From assembly GCF_006704265.1 (NCBI RefSeq), contig NZ_VIKA01000020.1, positions 1 through 35,702 of the forward strand: a stretch of 35,702 nt of DNA, in the 5' to 3' direction. Below the pieces are notes generated by a model. The model did not search any database. It had not been told where the DNA came from and saw only the letters and a program-made list of their open reading frames with translations. Positions 18,197 to 27,862 of this stretch are shown here, piece after piece. The stretch's first letter is position 1. The number at the start of each line of letters is the position of its first letter. Both the position numbers and the translations under genes were made by a program. The stretch comes from Elioraea sp. Yellowstone (lineage in GTDB: Bacteria; Pseudomonadota; Alphaproteobacteria; Acetobacterales; Acetobacteraceae).

Positions 18197-18458
18197 GGCC
18201 CGCTCCCCGCCGCGCCTGCGTCCAGTCCACCATCGCGCGCAGCATGGGCGTCTCGGCCTCGGCCGGCACCGCGCGGCGGCCGGTCAGCCAGTCGAACAGA
18301 TCCGGATCGGGCAGCTCCAGCACCGCCTCCAGCGCGTCGAGGCCGGCCTCGTCCAAGGTCCCGATCGTCTCGGCGACGAACCCGCCCACCAGCAGATCGG
18401 TCTCGTGCGTGCCGCGGTGGCGGGCGCGGAACAGAATGCGGCGGCGTCTCGCGTCCAT
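18189..18458 (-). CDS. sdhE: Succinate dehydrogenase assembly factor SdhE (FAD assembly factor 2)
   Basis: An 89-residue protein with the diagnostic RGxxE motif (Arg15, Gly16, Glu19 in RHRGTHETD) that binds the flavoprotein subunit and promotes covalent FAD attachment in succinate dehydrogenase. Further family features are the helical segment LLVGGFVAETI and PDPDLFDWLTG. The fold is a small five-helix bundle, cytoplasmic. It starts the minus-strand operon with mfd and lies divergent to recG across a 96-bp intergenic region. The recG-sdhE-mfd arrangement is common in alphaproteobacteria. Confidence 0.93.
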   Translation of the reverse strand: MDARRRRILFRARHRGTHETDLLVGGFVAETIGTLDEAGLDALEAVLELPDPDLFDWLTGRRAVPAEAETPMLRAMVDWTQARRGAGRG

Positions 18459-18486
18459 GGCAGAGGGGCATCATCCGAACGGCGAC

Positions 18487-18513
18487 GGGGGGCTGCCCTT
18501 CCGGCAGCCCCCC
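18487..18513. other. G/C hairpin in the recG-sdhE divergent intergenic region
   Basis: A perfect 11-bp stem (GGGGGGCTGCC with GGCAGCCCCCC) and a CTTCC loop. It lies between two divergent genes, so it ends neither operon. It could sit in the recG leader or act as a protein-binding site; no function can be read from sequence. Confidence 0.5.
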
Positions 18514-18554
18514 TGCGCCTGTCATATACGCGCGCCCTCCGCCCCTGTCAGCCC

Positions 18555-20639
18555 GTGAGCCGCCCCGAGATCCTGCATCCCCTGTTCGCCGCCCTCGCCT
18601 CGCTGCCCGGAATCGGGCCGAGACGCGAGGCGCTGATCGCGCGGGCGGTCGGCGGGACGCGGGCGATCGACCTGCTCCGGCACCTCCCCGAGGGGGTGAT
18701 CGACCGCACCGCCAGGCCGCGACTCGATGCGGCGATGCCGGGGCGGGTGGCGACGCTGGAGGTGACGGTGGTCCGCCGGCGCGAGCCGCGCAGCGACGCC
18801 GCCCCCTGGGTGATCACGGTCGAGGACGGTACGGGCGAGCTCGACATCCTGCTGTTCGGCCGCGGCGGGGTGCGCGCCGAGCAGCTTCCGGTGGGCGCGC
18901 GGCGGTTGATCTCGGGCGAGCTCAAGCTCGACCGTGGCCGGCTGGTGATGCCGCACCCGGACTTCATCCTGCCGCCCGAGCGGGCGGGCGAGCTGCCGGC
19001 GATCGAGCCGGTCTGGCGCCTGACCGCCGGGCTGAGGCCCTGGGAGATGCGGCGTGCGGTTGCCGCGGCGCTGGCCACGCTCCCCGACCTGCCCGAATGG
19101 GCCGACCCCGCGCTGGTGCGGCGCGAGCGTTGGCCCGGCTGGGCGGAAGCCGTGCGCGCGGTCCACCACCCGGACTCCGAGGCGGCGCTCGCGCCCGAGC
19201 ATCCGGCGCGCGCGCGCCTCGCCTATGACGAATTGCTCGCCCAGCAGGTCGCGCTCGCGCTCTCGCGCCGGCGGTTCCGCACCCTGCGCGGCCGGGCACT
19301 CGCCGGCGATGGACGGCTTCGTGCGGCCGCCCTCGCCGCATTCGGCCATGCCCTTACGCCCGCGCAGGCGACCGCGCTCGCCGAGATCGACGCCGATCTC
19401 GCCGCTCCTGTACGGATGCTGCGCCTGCTGCAGGGCGATGTCGGCGCGGGCAAGACGATCGTCGCCCTGCTCGCGATGCTGCGCGCGGTCGAGGCGGGGG
19501 CGCAGGCGGCGCTGATGGCGCCGACCGACCTGCTCGCGCGCCAGCACCATGCGACCATCGCCCGACTGTGCGAGGCCGCCGGCGTGCGCGCGGTGCTGCT
19601 GACCGGCCGCGAGAAGGGCCGCGCGCGCGAGGCGGCACTCGCCGCGCTGGCCGACGGATCCGCCGCGATCGCGATCGGCACGCATGCGCTGTTCCAGGAG
19701 GCCGTCGCGTTCCGCGACCTGGCGCTGGCGGTGATCGACGAGCAGCACCGCTTCGGCGTGCACCAGCGGCTGCTGCTCGGTGCGAAGGGCGGCGAGGTCG
19801 ACGTGCTGGTGATGACGGCGACCCCGATCCCGCGCACGCTGCTGCTGACCGCCTGGGGCGACATGGATGTCTCGCGCCTGACCGGCCGCCCGCCCGGCCG
19901 CCGCCCCGTCGTCACGCTCGCCAAGCCCGCCGCCAAGATCGCCGAGGTGGTGGAGGCGGTGGGGCGGCGGATCGCCGCCGGCGCCCGCGTCTACTGGGTC
20001 TGCCCGCTGGTCTCCGAGAGCGAGGAGACCGACCTCGCCGCCGCCGAGGCGCGCCATGCCGATCTCGCGCGCCACTTCCCGGGCCGCGTGGGGCTCGTGC
20101 ACGGGCGGATGAAGGGCCCCGCCAAGGACGCGGCGATGGCCGACTTCGCCGCCGGGCGGACGGCCATTCTCGTCGCCACCACGGTGATCGAGGTGGGCGT
20201 CGACGTGCCGGCGGCATCCGTGATCGTGATCGAGCACGCCGAGCGCTTCGGCCTCGCCCAGCTGCACCAGCTCCGCGGCCGGGTCGGGCGCGGCACGGAG
20301 CCGTCCTATGCGCTGCTGCTCTACGACGAGAAGCTGACCGAGACCGCCCGCCGGCGGATCGAGACGCTCTCTGCCACCGATGACGGCTTCGCGATCGCCG
20401 AGGCGGATCTCGATCTGCGCGGCGGCGGCGAGGCGCTGGGCACGCGCCAGTCCGGCCCGCCGCAGTTCCGGCTCGTCGAACTGCCGGCGCACAGGGACCT
20501 GATCGCCATGGCGCGCGACGACACGGCGCTGCTGCTCGAGCGGGATCCCGACCTCGCCTCGCCGCGCGGGGCGGCGGTCCGGCTCCTGCTCCATCTGTTC
20601 GAGCGCGAGGCCGTGATCGGCACGCTCAGGGCCGGCTGA
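18555..20639 (+). CDS. recG: ATP-dependent DNA helicase RecG
   Basis: About 694 residues; branch-migrating helicase that remodels stalled replication forks and Holliday junctions. The N-terminal wedge (OB-fold) domain covers the first ~200 residues (SLPGIGPRREALI near the start, then VEDGTGELDILLFGR). The helicase core has Walker A GDVGAGKTIVALLAML around residue 294, the DExH box VIDEQHRFGVHQR around 393, [21 protein letters not shown] and QLRGRVGRG. The frame is open upstream; GTG at 18555 is the start that gives SRPEILHPLF, the typical N-terminus. It is divergent to sdhE. Confidence 0.95.
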   Translation: MSRPEILHPLFAALASLPGIGPRREALIARAVGGTRAIDLLRHLPEGVIDRTARPRLDAAMPGRVATLEVTVVRRREPRSDAAPWVITVEDGTGELDILLFGRGGVRAEQLPVGARRLISGELKLDRGRLVMPHPDFILPPERAGELPAIEPVWRLTAGLRPWEMRRAVAAALATLPDLPEWADPALVRRERWPGWAEAVRAVHHPDSEAALAPEHPARARLAYDELLAQQVALALSRRRFRTLRGRALAGDGRLRAAALAAFGHALTPAQATALAEIDADLAAPVRMLRLLQGDVGAGKTIVALLAMLRAVEAGAQAALMAPTDLLARQHHATIARLCEAAGVRAVLLTGREKGRAREAALAALADGSAAIAIGTHALFQEAVAFRDLALAVIDEQHRFGVHQRLLLGAKGGEVDVLVMTATPIPRTLLLTAWGDMDVSRLTGRPPGRRPVVTLAKPAAKIAEVVEAVGRRIAAGARVYWVCPLVSESEETDLAAAEARHADLARHFPGRVGLVHGRMKGPAKDAAMADFAAGRTAILVATTVIEVGVDVPAASVIVIEHAERFGLAQLHQLRGRVGRGTEPSYALLLYDEKLTETARRRIETLSATDDGFAIAEADLDLRGGGEALGTRQSGPPQFRLVELPAHRDLIAMARDDTALLLERDPDLASPRGAAVRLLLHLFEREAVIGTLRAG

Positions 20640-20686
20640 CCTGGCGGGGTTGACCCTCCGCCCCGTGCGTGGTCCACCCCGGGGCC

Positions 20687-20714
20687 TTGATCGGCCCGGC
20701 GGGACGTCTACATC
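20687..20714 (+). promoter_or_regulatory. Possible sigma70-type promoter for the ABC/GldG-like operon
   Basis: TTGATC (20687-20692) and TACATC (20709-20714) are separated by 16 bases, each matching four of six consensus positions. They lie 32 bases before the ATG at 20746 in the gap after recG. Position is good but the boxes are imperfect. Confidence 0.35.
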
Positions 20715-20745
20715 GGCGCGCGCCGGCAGTTCCGAGGGAGGCCTG

Positions 20746-21714
20746 ATGGCAGCGATGATCGAGGCCGAGGGGCTGGAGAAGCGCTTCGGTCCCGTGCTTG
20801 CGGTGGACGACGTCTCGCTCGCGGTCGCGCGCGGCGAGGTGCTGGGCTTCCTCGGGCCGAACGGTGCGGGCAAGTCCACCACCATGAAGATGATCGCCGG
20901 GTATCTCACGCCGACGCGCGGTACCGCGCGGCTCTGCGGCCACGACGTGCTGGAGGATCCGGTGGCGGTGAAGCGCTGCCTCGGCTACCTGCCGGAGGGC
21001 GCGCCCACCTATCCCGACATGACCGTCACGGCCTTCCTCGACTGGGTCGCGGCGATCCGGGGCTTCGCCGGTGCCGAACGGCGCGCGCGCGTCGAGCGCG
21101 CGATCCGGCTCACCGCGCTGCACGACGTGCTCTTCTACCCGATCGAGGCGCTCTCGAAGGGCTACAAGCGACGCGTCGGCCTCGCCCAGGCGCTGCTGCA
21201 CGACCCCGAGGTGCTGATCCTCGACGAGCCGACCGACGGGCTCGATCCGAACCAGAAGCACGAGGTGCGGCGGCTGATCACGGCGATGGCGCCGGAGAAG
21301 GCGATCATCATCTCCACCCACATCCTCGAGGAGGTCGAGGCGATCTGCACCCGCGCGGTGGTGATCGCGCGCGGCCGCGTGGTCGCCGATGCGACACCGA
21401 TGGCGCTCGCCGCGCGCAGCCGCTGGCACAACGCCGTCACCGTGGTCGTGCCGGCCGAGCGCGGCGAGGCGGCGGCCGCGGCGCTGCGCAAGGCGGACCG
21501 CGTCGGCGCGGTCGAGGTCGCGGCGCGCGGCGCGGACGGCGCGGTCGCGCTCTCCGCCCTGCCACGCGACGGGGGGGCCGGCGACGGTGCGCTGCTGGAG
21601 GGGGCGGTGCGGGAGGCGCTCGCCGCCGCGGGGATCGCGCCGAGCGAGATGTTCATCGAACGCGGCCGGCTCGACGAGGTGTTCCGCGACCTGACGATGC
21701 GCGAGGCGGCCTGA
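20746..21714 (+). CDS. ABC transporter ATP-binding protein (GldA-like)
   Basis: A 322-residue ATPase. Walker A is GPNGAGKSTTMKMIAGYL, the signature loop is ALSKGYKRRVGLAQAL (SKGYK in place of the usual LSGGQ, a known variant in this exporter family), Walker B is VLILDEPTDGLDPNQ and the H-loop is IISTHILEEV. The C-terminal ~80 residues are a regulatory extension. The ATG at 20746 has GGAGG 7-8 bases upstream; the longer upstream frame is spurious. It forms an operon with the permease, GldG-like and DUF4340 genes. In Bacteroidetes the homologous trio supports gliding; in proteobacteria the cargo is unknown. Confidence 0.93.
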   Translation: MAAMIEAEGLEKRFGPVLAVDDVSLAVARGEVLGFLGPNGAGKSTTMKMIAGYLTPTRGTARLCGHDVLEDPVAVKRCLGYLPEGAPTYPDMTVTAFLDWVAAIRGFAGAERRARVERAIRLTALHDVLFYPIEALSKGYKRRVGLAQALLHDPEVLILDEPTDGLDPNQKHEVRRLITAMAPEKAIIISTHILEEVEAICTRAVVIARGRVVADATPMALAARSRWHNAVTVVVPAERGEAAAAALRKADRVGAVEVAARGADGAVALSALPRDGGAGDGALLEGAVREALAAAGIAPSEMFIERGRLDEVFRDLTMREAA

Positions 21715-21715
21715 G

Positions 21716-22450
21716 ATGCGCACCATGCTGATCGTCGCACGGCGCGAGCTCGCCGCCTACTTCGCCACCCCGGTGGCGTATGTCTTCATCGTCATCTTCC
21801 TGGTGATGCTGGGCGCGCTGACCTTCCAGGTCGGCAACTTCTTCGACCGCGGCCAGGCGGATCTCGCGCCGTTCTTCACCTTCCTGCCCTGGCTCTACCT
21901 GCTCCTGATCCCGGCGATCACGATGCGGCTCTGGGCCGAGGAGCGGCGATCGGGCACGATCGAGCTCCTGCTCACCCTGCCGGTGGCGATGTGGCAGGCG
22001 GTGGTCGGCAAGTTCCTCGCCGCCTGGGCCTTCGCCGCGATCGCGCTCGCGCTGACCTTTCCGATGGTGATCACGGTGAACGTGCTGGGGACGCCGGACA
22101 ACGGCGTGATCCTCGCGGGCTATGCCGGGGCGCTGCTGATCGCCGGCTGCTACCTCTCGATCGGCGCGGCGCTGTCGGCGACCACGCGCAACCAGGTGAT
22201 CGCCTTCGTGCTGGCGACTGCGGTCTGCTTCGCCTTCACCGTGTTCGGCAGCCCGCTGGTCGCGGGCTTCGTCGCCGAGGCGGTCCCGGCTTCGGTGCTG
22301 GACGCGGCGCAGCGCGTCAGCCTGATCAGCCGCTACGAGAGCATCACGCGCGGCGTGATCGCCGTGCGCGACCTCGTGTTCTTCGCCACCTTCATCGGCT
22401 TCTGGCTCTACGCCAACGCCGTGATCGTCGATCTCAGGAAGGCGGGCTGA
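21716..22450 (+). CDS. ABC transporter permease (ABC-2 type, GldF-like)
   Basis: A 244-residue integral membrane protein with about six hydrophobic segments. It opens with MLIVARRELAAYFATPVAYVF, the typical N-terminus of this ABC-2 permease subfamily, and contains the conserved WAEERRSGTIELLLTLP loop after helix 2. It starts two bases after the stop of the ATPase gene and ends four bases before the GldG-like gene, so all are one transcript. The partner of the ATPase at 20746; substrate unknown. Confidence 0.92.
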   Translation: MRTMLIVARRELAAYFATPVAYVFIVIFLVMLGALTFQVGNFFDRGQADLAPFFTFLPWLYLLLIPAITMRLWAEERRSGTIELLLTLPVAMWQAVVGKFLAAWAFAAIALALTFPMVITVNVLGTPDNGVILAGYAGALLIAGCYLSIGAALSATTRNQVIAFVLATAVCFAFTVFGSPLVAGFVAEAVPASVLDAAQRVSLISRYESITRGVIAVRDLVFFATFIGFWLYANAVIVDLRKAG

Positions 22451-22453
22451 ACG

Positions 22454-24439
22454 ATGGAAGGCATGCCCAGCGCGACCCCGGCCGGGACCGCCGCCGCGAC
22501 CCGGGCACCGCGCGCCGCGCCGCCGCGCCGGCTCCTCTCGCTCGCCGGCCTGCTCGCGGCCCTGGTGCTGGTCGTCGGCATCAACGCGCTCTCCGAGGCG
22601 TTCCTCGGCCGCTACCGGATCGACCTGACCGAGCAGCGTCTCTACACCCTCTCCGACGGCACGAGGACGGTGCTGCGTTCCATCCCCGAGCCGATCACGC
22701 TCCGGCTCTACTACTCCTCGCGGCTCGGCAAGGAGATCCCGGTCTACGCAGCCTATGCCACACGCGTGCGCGAGCTGCTGCACGAATACGCCGCCCTCGC
22801 CGACGGGCGGATCCGGCTCGAGTTCTACGAGCCCGAGCCGTTCAGCGACGTCGAGGACCGCGCGATCGCCTACGGGCTGCAGGGCGTGCCGGTGGACCAG
22901 TCGGGCGAGCAGGTGTTCTTCGGCCTCGCCGGCACCAACCTGCTCGACGAGGAGAGGATCATCCCGTTCTTCCAGCCCGAGCGCGAGCGGTTCCTGGAAT
23001 ACGATCTCACGCGCCTGGTCTACGAGCTCTCCAACCCGCAGCGCCCGAAGGTCGGCGTGATGACCGGGCTGCCGGTGAACGGCGAGATGCGCGGGCCGAT
23101 GGGCCGACCCACCGCCCCGTGGGCGGTGATGACGCAGATGCGCCAGTTCCTCTCGGTGCAGGACGTGCCGCTCGATGCCGCCGAGATCCCCCCCGATATC
23201 GGCGTGCTGATGGTCGCGCACCCGCAGAACCTGGCCGAGAAGACGCAGTACGCGATCGACCAGTTCGTGATGCGCGGCGGCAAGCTGATGCTGCTGGTCG
23301 ATCCGCACTCCGAGGCGCAGGCCGCGCGCCCCGGCCCGGGCGGGGTGCCGAACCGCGACACCGCCTCCGACCTGCCGCGCCTGCTCGAGGCCTGGGGCAT
23401 CGCCTATGACAAGGACAGGGTCGCGGGCGACCTGCGCGGCGCGATGCGCGTGCGCGCCGGCGAGCGCGACCGGATGCAGGCGGTCGACTACGTCGCCTGG
23501 TTCACCGCCTCCGGCCCCGACCAGATCAGCCGCGACAACCCCGCGACCGGCCGGCTGAACCAGGTCACGGTGGCCTCCGCCGGGTTCCTCGCCAAGCGCG
23601 ACGGCAGCGCGATCGAGTTCGAGCCGCTGGTGACCACCTCGCCCGAGGCCGCGCCGATCGAGGCGGCGAAGGTGCGGACCGAGCCGAACCCGACGCAGAT
23701 CCTCGCTGAGTTCCGCCCCGGCAACGCGAAGCTCGTGCTGGCCGCGCGGATCCGCGGCGAGGTCGCCTCGGCCTTCCCCGACGGCCCGCCCGCACCGCCC
23801 GAGGGCGAGCAGGCGCCCGAGCGCAAGGAGCCGCATCGCGCACGCTCCGAGGGACCGGCGAACATCGTCGTGATCGCCGACAGCGACATTCTCGAGGACC
23901 GGTTCTGGGTGCGGGTGCAGGACTTCTTCGGCCAGCAGGTCGCCACGCCCTTCGCCGACAACGGTGCCCTGGTGATCAACCTCCTGGATGCGCTCTCGGG
24001 CTCGGATGCGCTGATCGGGCTGCGCAGCCGCGGCGAGAGCCGCCGGCCGTTCGAGCTTGTCGACGAGATGCGCCGGCGCGCCGAGGCTGAGTTCCGCGCG
24101 CGCGAGCAGGCGCTGCAGAAGCGGCTGGAGGAGACCGAGGCGAAGCTGCGCGAGTTGCGCCGCGGCACGGGCGACGGCGGCCGGGCCGATCCGGTGCTGA
24201 CGCCCGAGCAGCGCGCCGCGATCGAAGAGGCGCGCGCGGACATCCTCGAGACGCGGCGCGAGCTGCGCGCGGTGCAGCGCGATCTGCGCCGCGAGATCGA
24301 GGGGCTGCAGACCACGCTCAGGCTCGCCAACATCGTCGCCGTCCCGCTGGTGGTGGCGCTGATCGCGATCGCGCTCGGCATCTGGCGCATCCGCCGGCGC
24401 GCGCGCCGGGCGGAGGAGCCGCGCGAGGCGACGGCATGA
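22454..24439 (+). CDS. GldG-like ABC-type auxiliary protein (DUF7088/ABC_transp_aux)
   Basis: A 661-residue membrane-anchored protein. One transmembrane helix lies near residues 27-45, followed by a large periplasmic part that begins RYRIDLTEQRLYTLSDGTR, the family signature, and includes GVMTGLPVNGE and an IVVIADSDILEDRF segment. Near residues 540-620 is a charged, Arg/Glu-rich coiled-coil region, and a second membrane helix closes the protein (about 625-645) before a basic tail. This layout matches GldG-type proteins that work with the ABC ATPase and permease. In a proteobacterium gliding is not implied; export or envelope assembly is more likely. Confidence 0.9.
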   Translation: MEGMPSATPAGTAAATRAPRAAPPRRLLSLAGLLAALVLVVGINALSEAFLGRYRIDLTEQRLYTLSDGTRTVLRSIPEPITLRLYYSSRLGKEIPVYAAYATRVRELLHEYAALADGRIRLEFYEPEPFSDVEDRAIAYGLQGVPVDQSGEQVFFGLAGTNLLDEERIIPFFQPERERFLEYDLTRLVYELSNPQRPKVGVMTGLPVNGEMRGPMGRPTAPWAVMTQMRQFLSVQDVPLDAAEIPPDIGVLMVAHPQNLAEKTQYAIDQFVMRGGKLMLLVDPHSEAQAARPGPGGVPNRDTASDLPRLLEAWGIAYDKDRVAGDLRGAMRVRAGERDRMQAVDYVAWFTASGPDQISRDNPATGRLNQVTVASAGFLAKRDGSAIEFEPLVTTSPEAAPIEAAKVRTEPNPTQILAEFRPGNAKLVLAARIRGEVASAFPDGPPAPPEGEQAPERKEPHRARSEGPANIVVIADSDILEDRFWVRVQDFFGQQVATPFADNGALVINLLDALSGSDALIGLRSRGESRRPFELVDEMRRRAEAEFRAREQALQKRLEETEAKLRELRRGTGDGGRADPVLTPEQRAAIEEARADILETRRELRAVQRDLRREIEGLQTTLRLANIVAVPLVVALIAIALGIWRIRRRARRAEEPREATA

Positions 24440-24470
24440 GCGGCCGCAGGGCGAGGAACGGGAGGCGCGG

Positions 24471-25553
24471 ATGAAGCGGGCGAGGCTGCTGCTGTTCGGT
24501 GCTGCCGCCCTGATCGGCGCAGCGGCGATCGCGGTCGTGGCGTTGCAGCGCCCGGCGCCGATGCGCGAGGCGGCGATCATCGACGCGCCGGTTTTCCCGG
24601 ACATCACCCCGCGGCTGGCCGAGGCGCAAAGGATCGAGCTGCGCCGCCACGACGGCGCGGTCACGCTGGTGCGCAAGGACGGCGCCTGGGTGATCGCCGA
24701 GAAGCACGACTATCCCGCCCGCGCCGAGCGCGTGCGCGAGGTGTTCACGGGGCTTGCCGAACTGCGCCTGGTGGAGGAGCGCACCGGCAATCCCGAGCTG
24801 TTCGCGCGCCTCGGCCTCGAGGACGTCACGGTCGCGGGCGGCACGAGCCAGCTCCTCGCGGTGAAGGACGGCAGCGGCGGCACGATCGCCGAGCTGATCG
24901 TCGGGCGGCGCCGGATCCGCACCGCCGGCAACCTGCCCGAGGCGATCTACATCCGCCGCCCGGGCGAGAGCCGCACGTATCTCGCCGAGGGGTCCTTGCG
25001 CGTCGATACCGATCCGCTGCTCTGGGTCGAGCGCGAGGTGCTCGACATCAAGCGCCAGCGCGTCGCCCGCGTCACCACGCGGCGCGAGGGTGCGGAGCCG
25101 GTGACGGTGGTGCGCGCCGATCCCGCCGCCGAGCAGGCGAGCGTCGCCGATCCGCCCGAGGGGTTCCGCCCCGAACAGCACAAGGTGGACGACCCGCCAC
25201 GCGCACTCGAATGGTTCAGCTTCAACGACGTCCGCCCGGCGGCAGAGCTCGCCGCGGCCGAGATGCTGGGCGAGGCGCGCTACGTCACCTTCGACGGGCT
25301 GCGTCTTGCCATCCGCGTGGTCAAGGCCGACGACAAGCGCTGGGCGATCGTCTCGGCGGAGTGGGCCGAATCCGACGCGCCCCTGGCCGGAAACCTGCCC
25401 GAGCAGATCCGCACGCCGGCGGCTGCGCGCGAGGAGGCTGAGCGGCTGGCCCGCCACCTCGGCCCCTGGGCCTTCCAGATCGCCGACTGGAAGGCCGACG
25501 TGCTGACCTACCGGCTCGAGGATCTGCGCGCGGCGGCGGAGAACCCCTCCTGA
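24471..25553 (+). CDS. DUF4340 domain protein, ABC/GldG-like operon
   Basis: A 360-residue protein with an N-terminal membrane helix (LLLFGAAALIGAAAIAVVAL) and a periplasmic region with the DUF4340 pattern: VTLVRKDGAWVIAEKHDYPA, LAELRLVEERTGNPELFARL, and a later segment ending in AFQIADWKADVL. DUF4340 proteins are constant partners of the GldA/F/G-like ABC module; the function is unknown. A GGGAGGCGCGG ribosome-binding stretch precedes the ATG. The stop TGA (25551-25553) overlaps the possible CTG start of the downstream Nudix gene. Confidence 0.9.
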   Translation: MKRARLLLFGAAALIGAAAIAVVALQRPAPMREAAIIDAPVFPDITPRLAEAQRIELRRHDGAVTLVRKDGAWVIAEKHDYPARAERVREVFTGLAELRLVEERTGNPELFARLGLEDVTVAGGTSQLLAVKDGSGGTIAELIVGRRRIRTAGNLPEAIYIRRPGESRTYLAEGSLRVDTDPLLWVEREVLDIKRQRVARVTTRREGAEPVTVVRADPAAEQASVADPPEGFRPEQHKVDDPPRALEWFSFNDVRPAAELAAAEMLGEARYVTFDGLRLAIRVVKADDKRWAIVSAEWAESDAPLAGNLPEQIRTPAAAREEAERLARHLGPWAFQIADWKADVLTYRLEDLRAAAENPS

Positions 25554-25597
25554 TCGCGCGCGACTACCCGACGCTGCCGCGCGTCGGCGTCGGCGTC

Positions 25598-25996
25598 GTG
25601 CTGCTGCGCGGCGATGCCGTGCTGCTGATCCGCCGCGGCCGTCCGCCCAGGCTCGGCGAGTGGTCGCTGCCCGGGGGCGCTCAGGAACTTGGCGAGACGG
25701 TGGAGGAGGCGGCACGGCGCGAGCTTGCCGAGGAGGTCGGGCTTGCCCCGTCCGGCCGGCTGGTGCTGCTCGACGTGATCGACAGCATCCAGCGCGATCC
25801 GGACGGACGCGTCCGCTTCCACTGGACGCTGATCGACTTCGCCGCCGAGGCGGGCCCGGGCGAGCCGGTGCCGGGCGACGACTGCGCCGGTGCGGCCTGG
25901 GTGCCGCTGGCCGACGCCCTCGCCGATCCCGCGCTCTGGCGGCGCACGCGCGAGGTCATCCAGCGGGCGAGCCGCCTGCCGCGACCGATCGGCTGA
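25598..25996 (+). CDS. Nudix hydrolase (start uncertain)
   Basis: A pyrophosphohydrolase of about 132 residues from the first conventional start (GTG 25598). The complete Nudix box is present: G, five residues, E, seven residues, then RELAEEVGL, within PGGAQELGETVEEAA. The frame continues upstream without a stop to 25442 and reads ARDYPTLPRVGVGVV just before the GTG, which is the normal first strand of this family. The only upstream start candidate of any kind is a CTG at 25550, overlapping the DUF4340 stop. The real protein may therefore start at 25550 with a non-standard codon and depend on translational coupling. The substrate is unknown; ADP-ribose or a nucleotide is possible. The stop TGA is also the left flank of repeat copy 2. 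Confidence 0.85.
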   Translation: MLLRGDAVLLIRRGRPPRLGEWSLPGGAQELGETVEEAARRELAEEVGLAPSGRLVLLDVIDSIQRDPDGRVRFHWTLIDFAAEAGPGEPVPGDDCAGAAWVPLADALADPALWRRTREVIQRASRLPRPIG

Positions 25997-26062
25997 TACC
26001 CTCCGCACAAAGGCTCGACCTTTGTGCGGAGGGTATCGCGCGCGGGGCTGGTGGGGCGGCCG
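25997..26062 (+). repeat. Twin-hairpin interspersed repeat, copy 2 (truncated)
   Basis: Hairpin A is perfect here: 19-bp stem, loop CTCGA (25995-26037 including two flanking bases). It is followed by the first 25 nt of the 43-nt linker, identical to the other copies up to 26062, after which similarity stops; hairpin B is missing. The left flank TGA (25994-25996) is the stop codon of the Nudix gene. The copy lies between two convergent genes and could form the 3' end of the Nudix mRNA, though there is no T-tract. Confidence 0.9.
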
Positions 26063-26090
26063 GGCGTAAAGCGACGCCGGTCCTCGCCCG

Positions 26091-27497
<1,407 letters not shown>

Positions 27498-27549
27498 ACC
27501 GCCCCTCCCCACCCAGCCGCGCGACCCTAGCGCCGCGGGCGACCGGAAG

Positions 27550-27846
27550 TCACGCGCCCCGCGCACGCCCCAGGATGATGAGCATCAGGCCGAGGACGAC
27601 CAGCACCGGCCAGGCAGGCCAGGTCAGCACGACCTGGATTCCGTGTTCCCAGAGCCCGGGCGAGAGACGACGCTGCACTCCCGCCTGCAGCATGTTCAGC
27701 GAGGCCGGATCGATTTCGTACCAGATCTGGCCCAGCGGGATGAAGCGATGCGTCGGCCCCTGCAGCAGCATCAGCGCCTCGCGCCCGAGCGGCCAGAGCG
27801 CGGCGAGCACCAGCATGCCCCCGATCAGGCGCAGGATCAGCCGCAT
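27550..27846 (-). CDS. Small conserved membrane protein, function unknown
   Basis: A 98-residue protein with a hydrophobic N-terminal helix (residues ~4-22), a soluble middle segment with GPTHRFIPLGQIWYEIDPASLN and VQRRLSPGLWE, and a second helix (about 74-94) ending in a basic tail. I recognise the pattern LGxxWxxxxPASLxxxQxxVxRxLxPxLW from small alphaproteobacterial hypothetical proteins, without an assigned role. It starts 16 bases after msrP, in the same transcript. It is not MsrQ, which is about twice as long with more helices and heme histidines. Confidence 0.75.
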   Translation of the reverse strand: MRLILRLIGGMLVLAALWPLGREALMLLQGPTHRFIPLGQIWYEIDPASLNMLQAGVQRRLSPGLWEHGIQVVLTWPAWPVLVVLGLMLIILGRARGA

Positions 27847-27862
27847 CGCGCCTCCCGGCCGC

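Noticed and set aside
14849-19228. Open frame of about 1459 codons on the plus strand opposite mfd and sdhE
   Set aside because: Composition (His/Arg/Gln/Leu-rich, no motifs) is that of an antisense frame; Mfd and RecG explain the DNA.
21653-24676. Open frame of about 1000 codons on the minus strand opposite the ABC/GldG-like genes
   Set aside because: Antisense shadow of well-supported membrane protein genes.
27550-27846. Small gene after msrP as MsrQ
   Set aside because: Only 98 residues and two helices, no heme-binding histidine pattern; MsrQ is about twice as long with more helices.
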